Below the pieces are notes generated by a model. That model was given only the letters and a program-made list of their open reading frames with translations, made no database searches and had not been told where the DNA came from. A stretch of DNA of 64,000 nucleotides. Source: Bradyrhizobium campsiandrae (GTDB lineage: Bacteria; Pseudomonadota; Alphaproteobacteria; Rhizobiales; Xanthobacteraceae). Where the stretch lies: the NCBI RefSeq assembly GCF_014529705.1, contig NZ_JAANIH010000009.1, forward strand, positions 1-64,000, in the 5' to 3' direction. Of this stretch, positions 60,447 through 64,000 are shown one piece after another; within the stretch, counting starts at the first letter, position 1; each line of letters starts with the position of its first letter. Both the position numbers and the translations under genes were made by a program.

Positions 60447-60755
60447 GTGGGCATCTATGTCTACATGCTGCGATGCGCGGACGGTTCTTTCTATATCGGG
60501 AGCGCCACCGGCGAGGACACGTTCCAGCGGGTGGACCAGCACAATGCTGGCGCCTATCCGGGATATACCCATTCGCGGCGACCGGTCGTCCTGGTGTGGT
60601 CCGAGCATTTCGACCGGATCACAGACGGCATCGCTGCAGAGCGGCAGCTCAAGGGCTGGAGCCGGGCGAAGAAGGAGGCGCTCATTCGGTCGGATTGGAA
60701 GGCTGTGAGCCACTTTGCGCAGCGGCGCGCGGGAGCGCCTAGATCGAAGAAGTAA
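60447..60755 (+). CDS. GIY-YIG nuclease domain protein (UPF0213 type)
   Basis: A ~102-residue single-domain GIY-YIG protein. It has the GIY/YIG strands (IYVYMLRCADGSFYIGSATG), the conserved Arg (TFQRVDQHNAG), YTHSRRPVVLVW and the catalytic Glu in AAERQLKGWSRAKKEAL. GTG 60447 is preferred, since GAAGGA stands seven bases before it and the family starts here. An in-frame ATG at 60408 lies inside the flanking repeat. The gene is enclosed by inverted palindromic repeats (60380-60444, 60778-60845) with only 2 and 22 bases between. Its role (repair, or spread of the repeat) is unknown. Confidence 0.85.
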   Translation: MGIYVYMLRCADGSFYIGSATGEDTFQRVDQHNAGAYPGYTHSRRPVVLVWSEHFDRITDGIAAERQLKGWSRAKKEALIRSDWKAVSHFAQRRAGAPRSKK

Positions 60756-60777
60756 ATGTGGGTGTGACGGGCAGACG

Positions 60778-60845
60778 GGCCGTTCATCCTTCGAGGCTCT
60801 CCACGCGGCGCGTTGCGCCGCGTGTTTCGCACCTCAGGATGACGG
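60778..60845. repeat. Right palindromic repeat of the GIY-YIG cassette
   Basis: Outer arms TTCATCCTTCGAGGCTC and CACCTCAGGATGACGG; inner perfect stem ACGCGGCGC / GCGCCGCGT with GTT loop. The inner stem differs in sequence from that of the left copy but is equally complementary. Confidence 0.85.
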
Positions 60846-60865
60846 GTTCGAGAGGTACACACCCT

Positions 60866-61594
60866 TTATCTCGGACGATCGGTCTTCTTGCCCAATTTAA
60901 GAGTCCAGCCCTCTGCGCCTCGCACCAGCTCTGCCTCCTGATCGTAGGACGTCTTGCCGTTGATCCACGCCTTCAGCCTGATGTGCGTATCATCTTTCCA
61001 GGTCGTGAGTTCCCAATTCTCGTATTGCTTGGCCTGATAGTTGAATTCCAATTCTGGCGGGTCCGTTCGCATCGACCATACAGCGATGTCGTACTTGCGT
61101 TCGCAAGCGTCGCTGTCATCGATTGACAGCAGGTACCTGCCATTCGGCGACAACACCGGCATTGCGGACATGACGGTTTCGCGGCCGGTCCGCCGACTGA
61201 CAAACAGATAGTCGCCGCACTCGTAAAGCCCCTTCTCGACCAAATAAAACTGGCTCTGCGGAAAATAGCGCAGCATTCTGAAGACGAGACATTTGGAGGC
61301 GTCGACATTCTCGCCGTCGCAGGCTGCGGAATTGCCGATGTAAGCCTTCGACGTTCCACCATCGAGATTGAGGATCAAGGTATCGCCTTTGCGCTCGAAC
61401 AAACCCTTCAGCTTGGCTTGGCACGTAGCATCCTCGACTGCAAGACCGTCCTTGAAATCGCACACGATGGGTGATTGAGCCGGAGCGGCTTGTCCCAGGC
61501 ACGAGCTTGTCAAAAACAGTGTGGCAAGAACAGAGAGCAGAATATGTGATTTCGCGAACATACCGGCACTCGGCGAGGTTGCTGACTTGAACAT
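60866..61594 (-). CDS. Exported protein, unknown function (possible lipoprotein)
   Basis: A 242-residue (or 231 from ATG 61561) protein with signal sequence (HILLSVLATLFLTSSCLGQA). LTSSC resembles a lipobox, so it may be a lipoprotein. The mature part has six further cysteines, likely disulfides (PIVCDFKDGLAVEDATC, AACDGENVDASKCL, LYECGDYLFV, DSDACERKYD) and a beta-propeller-like segment (SAMPVLSPNGRYLLSIDDSD, IAVWSMRTDPPELEF). No family recognised. Base composition is slightly lower in GC than its neighbours. Confidence 0.72.
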   Translation of the reverse strand: MFKSATSPSAGMFAKSHILLSVLATLFLTSSCLGQAAPAQSPIVCDFKDGLAVEDATCQAKLKGLFERKGDTLILNLDGGTSKAYIGNSAACDGENVDASKCLVFRMLRYFPQSQFYLVEKGLYECGDYLFVSRRTGRETVMSAMPVLSPNGRYLLSIDDSDACERKYDIAVWSMRTDPPELEFNYQAKQYENWELTTWKDDTHIRLKAWINGKTSYDQEAELVRGAEGWTLKLGKKTDRPR

Positions 61595-61666
61595 TGCAGC
61601 GTCCTACGCGACGTGCACTATCCTAGTCCAGAGCGACACTGCGCTGCCCTGCTCTATGTCAGAAAT

Positions 61667-62650
61667 TCACGCCACCAGCTCGGCGAACAAATCCGCGTCG
61701 ACATTGCCGCCTGAAAGCACGATGACGACGTTCTTGCCGGCAGCATCAAGACGGCCCGCCAGCAGCGCGGCAAGACCGACCGCGCCGCCGGGCTCAACAA
61801 CGAGCTTCAGCTCGTGATAGGCGAAGGCGACAGCCGCACCGACTTCCTTGTCCGATGCGGTGACGCCGCGCGCGAGCAGCTTGCTGTTGATCGCGAACGT
61901 CATCTCGCCCGGGATCAGGGCCATCAGCGCATCGCAGATGGTGCGGCCCGCGGGCGGATGCGGCTCGCGATGGCCTGCGGTCAGCGACAGGCCGTGATCG
62001 TCGAATGCCTCGGGCTCGGCCACCACGATTTGCGCTTGCGGATAGCGCGCCTTCACGGCCGTGGCGACGCCCGCGATCAGGCCGCCGCCGGAGGCCGGCG
62101 CCACCACGATATCAGGCGACAGGCCGAGCATCGCCATGTCTTCCGCGATCTCGCGGCCGGCGGTGCCCTGGCCCGCGATCACGAACGGATCGTCATAAGG
62201 CCTGACCAGCGTCGCGCCGCGCTTCTCGGCGATGCCGCGCGAGATGGCTTCGCGATCGTCGTTGTAGCGGTCGTACAGCACGACCTCGGCGCCATAGGAT
62301 TTGGTGCGCTCGCGCTTCGACAGCGGCGCGTCCGCCGGCATCACGATGGTGGCCTGCATGTCCAAGATCTTGGCCGCCGCCGCCACGCCCTGGGCATGGT
62401 TGCCGGACGAGAACGCGACGACGCCGCCGGCGCGCTTGTCCTGCGGGATCGAGAACACCTTGTTGAAGGCGCCGCGGAACTTAAAGGAGCCGGTGCGCTG
62501 GAGCATCTCCGGCTTCAGGAACACCTTTGCGCCGACGCGCTCATTGAGCACGGGAAAGGACAACAGCGGGGTGCGGACGGCGAAGGGCGCGAGCACGCGC
62601 GCTGCGGCGTCGATATCGGCGGGGCCGATCGGAAGGGGCTGTTCGGACAT
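61667..62650 (-). CDS. Threonine/serine dehydratase-type PLP enzyme
   Basis: A 327-residue fold-type-II PLP enzyme. The Schiff-base Lys57 is in QRTGSFKFRGAFNKV; GVVAFSSGNHAQGVA binds the substrate; the phosphate loop is APASGGGLIAGVATA. Length without a regulatory ACT domain fits catabolic threonine dehydratase or serine racemase-like enzymes, giving 2-oxobutanoate from threonine (EC 4.3.1.19) or racemising serine. Sequence does not decide. It is followed on the same strand, upstream, by a glycosyltransferase gene 62 nt away. Confidence 0.86.
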   Translation of the reverse strand: MSEQPLPIGPADIDAAARVLAPFAVRTPLLSFPVLNERVGAKVFLKPEMLQRTGSFKFRGAFNKVFSIPQDKRAGGVVAFSSGNHAQGVAAAAKILDMQATIVMPADAPLSKRERTKSYGAEVVLYDRYNDDREAISRGIAEKRGATLVRPYDDPFVIAGQGTAGREIAEDMAMLGLSPDIVVAPASGGGLIAGVATAVKARYPQAQIVVAEPEAFDDHGLSLTAGHREPHPPAGRTICDALMALIPGEMTFAINSKLLARGVTASDKEVGAAVAFAYHELKLVVEPGGAVGLAALLAGRLDAAGKNVVIVLSGGNVDADLFAELVA

Positions 62651-62711
62651 GGCGCGATGTTATCGCGGCTGGTGAGCCCCGGGCAAGACACCTCCGCGAG
62701 GGTTTTACACC

Positions 62712-63770
62712 CTAGGCCACGAAGCGCGGCTGTTCCGCCCCGTCCCGGCCCGGCAGCACCGCGCCGACCGCGCGAATGCTGTCGATGAACGCCCGGGCCG
62801 AGGCTTCCCAGGTATAGGCGGCGGCGAATTCGACGCAGGCCTGCCTGGAAATGTCGAGCGCCGCGAAACAGGCGTTGCGCAGATCGTGATCGAGCGCGCC
62901 GACCGGCGCATCGCCGATGACGTCGCGCGGCCCCTTCACCGGGAAGGCCGCGACCGGCAGGCCGCTCGCCAGCGCCTCGAGCAGGACGAGGCCGAACGTA
63001 TCGGTCTTGCTCGGAAACACGAAGACGTCGGCGGCGGCATAAAGGTCGGCCAGCTCCTCGCCGTGCTTTTCCCCGAGGAAGATCGCCTCAGGATAGGCCG
63101 CTTCCAGTGCGTTGCGCGCCGGCCCATCGCCGACGATCACCTTGGTGCCGGGCAAATCGAGGTCGAGGAATGCTTCGAGGTTCTTCTCCACCGCGACGCG
63201 GCCGACCGAGAGGAACACCGGCGCCGGCAGGCAGAGGTCGACCGCACGGGGGTGGAACAGATGCGTGTCGACGCCGCGCGGCCACAGCACGACATTGTCG
63301 AAGCCGCGCTCGCCGAGCTCCCGGGCCAGCGCCGGCGTCGCCGCCATCACCGCCCGGCTCGGGCTGTGGAAGCGGCGCAGCGCCCGCCAGATCAGCGAGC
63401 CCGGAACCGGCACGCGGGCGCGGACATATTCGGGAAAGCGGGTGTGGAAACTGGTCGTGAACGGCAGCTTGCGCTGGCGGCAATAGCGGCGGACCATCAG
63501 GCCGATCGGCCCTTCGGTCGCGATGTGGATGCTGTCGGGGCGCGCTTCCTCGATCAGTCTTGCAATGCGCGCCGGGCGCGGCATCGCCAGCCGCACGTCG
63601 CGATAGCTCGGCATCGCGAAGGTACGGAACGATTGCGGCGTCAGAAACGTGAACTCGACACCAAGACCCTCCAATTGAAGACCTTTTGCGGCGTCAGCAA
63701 GCTTGGTCAGCGTCCGAACCACACCGTTGACTTGCGGGTGCCAGGCGTCGGTCGCGACCAGGATGCGCAT
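62712..63770 (-). CDS. GT4-family glycosyltransferase (mannosyltransferase-like)
   Basis: A 352-residue GT-B enzyme. It starts MRILVATDAWHPQVNGVVRT, typical of GDP-mannose-dependent alpha-mannosyltransferases and of the MgtA/PimB-like group. FTTSFHTRFPEYVRARV carries the acceptor-side His, and the C-terminal domain has VFLSVGRVAVEKNLEAFLDL and VFVFPSKTDTFGLVLLEALA, including the EX7E motif (D/E-TFGLVLLE). Probably adds sugar to a lipid such as diacylglycerol or a phospholipid at the inner membrane. Its start ATG 63770 is 13 nt from the end of the upstream metallophosphoesterase gene, with which it probably forms an operon. Confidence 0.86.
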   Translation of the reverse strand: MRILVATDAWHPQVNGVVRTLTKLADAAKGLQLEGLGVEFTFLTPQSFRTFAMPSYRDVRLAMPRPARIARLIEEARPDSIHIATEGPIGLMVRRYCRQRKLPFTTSFHTRFPEYVRARVPVPGSLIWRALRRFHSPSRAVMAATPALARELGERGFDNVVLWPRGVDTHLFHPRAVDLCLPAPVFLSVGRVAVEKNLEAFLDLDLPGTKVIVGDGPARNALEAAYPEAIFLGEKHGEELADLYAAADVFVFPSKTDTFGLVLLEALASGLPVAAFPVKGPRDVIGDAPVGALDHDLRNACFAALDISRQACVEFAAAYTWEASARAFIDSIRAVGAVLPGRDGAEQPRFVA

Positions 63771-63783
63771 CAAGCAGCTCTCG

Positions 63784-64000
63784 TCAGGCAGCTCTGGCTG
63801 CCACTTGCGGAACTTGCGCCGGCTTATGCAGCTGATCCGCCCAGGTGATGATCTCGAACTGGCCGTCGTCGTGCTCGACGATCGCGGTGCAGCTCTCGAC
63901 CCAGTCGCCACAGTTCATGTAGCGGATGCCGGCCTCGTCCCGGATCACGGCGTAGTGGATGTGCCCGCAGATCACGCCGTCGGCGTCATGGCGGCGCGCC
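63784..64000 (-). CDS. Metallophosphoesterase, C-terminal part (gene runs off the window end)
   Basis: About 72 C-terminal residues are visible: the C-terminal metal motif DGVICGHIHYAVIRDEAG (GHxH, conserved in calcineurin-like phosphoesterases) and YMNCGDWVESCTAIVEHDDG. This pattern is that of the UDP-2,3-diacylglucosamine diphosphatase-like group (LpxH-like family), which often sits in lipid-sugar operons. The N-terminal metal ligands are outside the window, so the exact subfamily is not fixed. It shares strand and tight spacing with the GT4 gene. Confidence 0.8.
   Translation of the reverse strand, partial: ARRHDADGVICGHIHYAVIRDEAGIRYMNCGDWVESCTAIVEHDDGQFEIITWADQLHKPAQVPQVAARAA

Overview
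The window is a GC-rich chromosomal segment of an alphaproteobacterium, almost certainly a Bradyrhizobium-type member of the Hyphomicrobiales. Signs of this are FlbT, CtrA-type TTAA-N7-TTAA boxes, a candidate EcfG-type promoter, a thioredoxin-reductase-like ferredoxin-NADP reductase paired with an FdVI-type ferredoxin, several short intergenic repeat families typical of this group, and uniform GC-rich coding. I saw no tRNA, rRNA, CRISPR array, insertion sequence or phage genes.

Region 1 (1-13.2 kb) is flagellar: a partial flagellin and divergent flbT, then (minus strand) flgE-flgK-flgL. Directly behind flgL sits a tight four-gene operon: GT-A glycosyltransferase, PLP-dependent fold-type-I enzyme, ATP-grasp ligase and PLP-dependent group II decarboxylase. 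This is my best candidate for an undescribed pathway. FlgE and FlgL carry the same ~270-residue insertion.

Region 2 (13.3-27 kb) is general: exported MsrB, an FAD oxidoreductase, a SixA-type phosphatase, a universal stress protein, a DUF1127 gene divergent from a MocR-type regulator, membrane proteins of unknown function, an MHYT-PAS-GGDEF-EAL protein, a drug-type MFS pump, a ferritin-like stress protein and a YbhN-type membrane protein.

Region 3 (27-40.2 kb) holds an exported SGNH hydrolase, a DUF1800/DUF1501 pair, and a complete hexarate catabolic locus. The latter contains a GudP-type transporter, a LysR regulator, 5-dehydro-4-deoxyglucarate dehydratase, glucarate dehydratase, 2-oxoglutarate semialdehyde dehydrogenase and galactarate dehydratase. 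Together they take D-glucarate and D-galactarate to 2-oxoglutarate.

Region 4 (40.4-51.4 kb) has small exported proteins, FNR and ferredoxin, an Hpt protein, and a 1947-residue membrane-anchored coiled-coil protein. That gene contains exact-period repeats (6 x 66 nt, 10 x 132 nt) and a perfect CtrA box lies upstream of it.

Region 5 (51.4-64 kb) holds an Mla-type lipid ABC transporter, dipeptide epimerase, an MFS transporter, a low-complexity protein, an exported caspase-like protein, a GIY-YIG nuclease gene bracketed by inverted palindromic repeats, a threonine dehydratase-type enzyme, a GT4 glycosyltransferase and a partial metallophosphoesterase.
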